From Pseudomonas matsuisoli (GTDB lineage Bacteria; Pseudomonadota; Gammaproteobacteria; Pseudomonadales; Pseudomonadaceae): a stretch of DNA of 41,043 bases. Under the pieces are notes generated by a model, which was given only the letters and a program-made list of their open reading frames with translations, did not search any database and was not told the origin of the DNA. Each line of letters starts with the position of its first letter. Within the stretch, counting starts at the first letter, position 1. Made by a program: the position numbers and the translations under genes. Below, piece by piece: positions 41,021 to 41,043 of the stretch. The stretch spans positions 1-41,043 of the forward strand of contig NZ_BMPO01000013.1 in assembly GCF_014647635.1 (NCBI RefSeq). Reading direction: 5' to 3'.

Positions 41021-41043
41021 AGCCTCGAGCTTGTTGTGTAGAT

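Overview
The window looks like the chromosome of a pseudomonad (Pseudomonas in the broad sense). The evidence is the 23S rRNA 3' end and downstream spacer, the block yhcB - alpha/beta hydrolase - trpS - zapE - rplM - rpsI - sspA - sspB, the condensin operon mksFEB, the long pseudomonad-type holD overlapping rimI, the otsBA pair and many pseudomonad-type REP sequences. Between rpsI and sspA the cytochrome bc1 genes petABC, normally there in Pseudomonas, are absent. This would suit the oxidase-negative P. luteola / P. oryzihabitans group, but that placement is inference. No integrase, transposase, phage gene or CRISPR array was seen.

Layout. 1-290: end of an rRNA operon whose 5S gene has lost its middle (about 80 nt), then a clear terminator. 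290-1680: mostly gene-poor, with one small secreted DUF2790 protein. 1680-9800: housekeeping core (ZapG/YhcB, TrpRS, ZapE, endonuclease V, a Tas-type aldo-keto reductase, L13/S9, SspA/SspB). 9860-14720: MksF-MksE-MksB condensin on the minus strand. 14830-19050: holD-rimI, an acidic protein, otsB-otsA. 19260-22900: a small membrane protein, a chemoreceptor with a possible sigma-28 promoter, an Mrr-like membrane protein that has lost its catalytic residues, and tRNA-Met. 40 kb onward: UvsE.

23.1-39.7 kb is a metabolic gene cluster that by eye is more GC-rich than the core. Leftward from an intergenic control region at 26.82-27.22 kb runs thiolase - AMP-forming acyl-CoA ligase - two PPC (DUF296) proteins, joined by very short gaps or overlaps. 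Rightward runs a Tat-exported TRAP binding protein - fused DctQM permease - SDR. The control region holds two divergent, near-identical sigma-54 (-24/-12) promoters around nested inverted repeats. About 5.3 kb away lies a sigma-54 activator with no sensor domain, divergent from a LysR regulator. A second block (SDR, AEC transporter, GntR-FCD repressor, EctD-like 2-oxoglutarate oxygenase, another SDR, and a second TRAP binding protein without a permease) follows. Taken together the cluster looks like uptake, CoA activation, oxidation and thiolytic cleavage of an unidentified carboxylic acid. The pair of PPC proteins, one with the conserved histidines and one without, has no assigned role and is the best candidate for new biochemistry.

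Intergenic spaces of the second half carry at least two REP/BIME families and one compact 200-bp element made almost entirely of hairpins. Motif positions were read by eye. No alignments or database searches were run, so family calls rest on recognised motifs and gene order.
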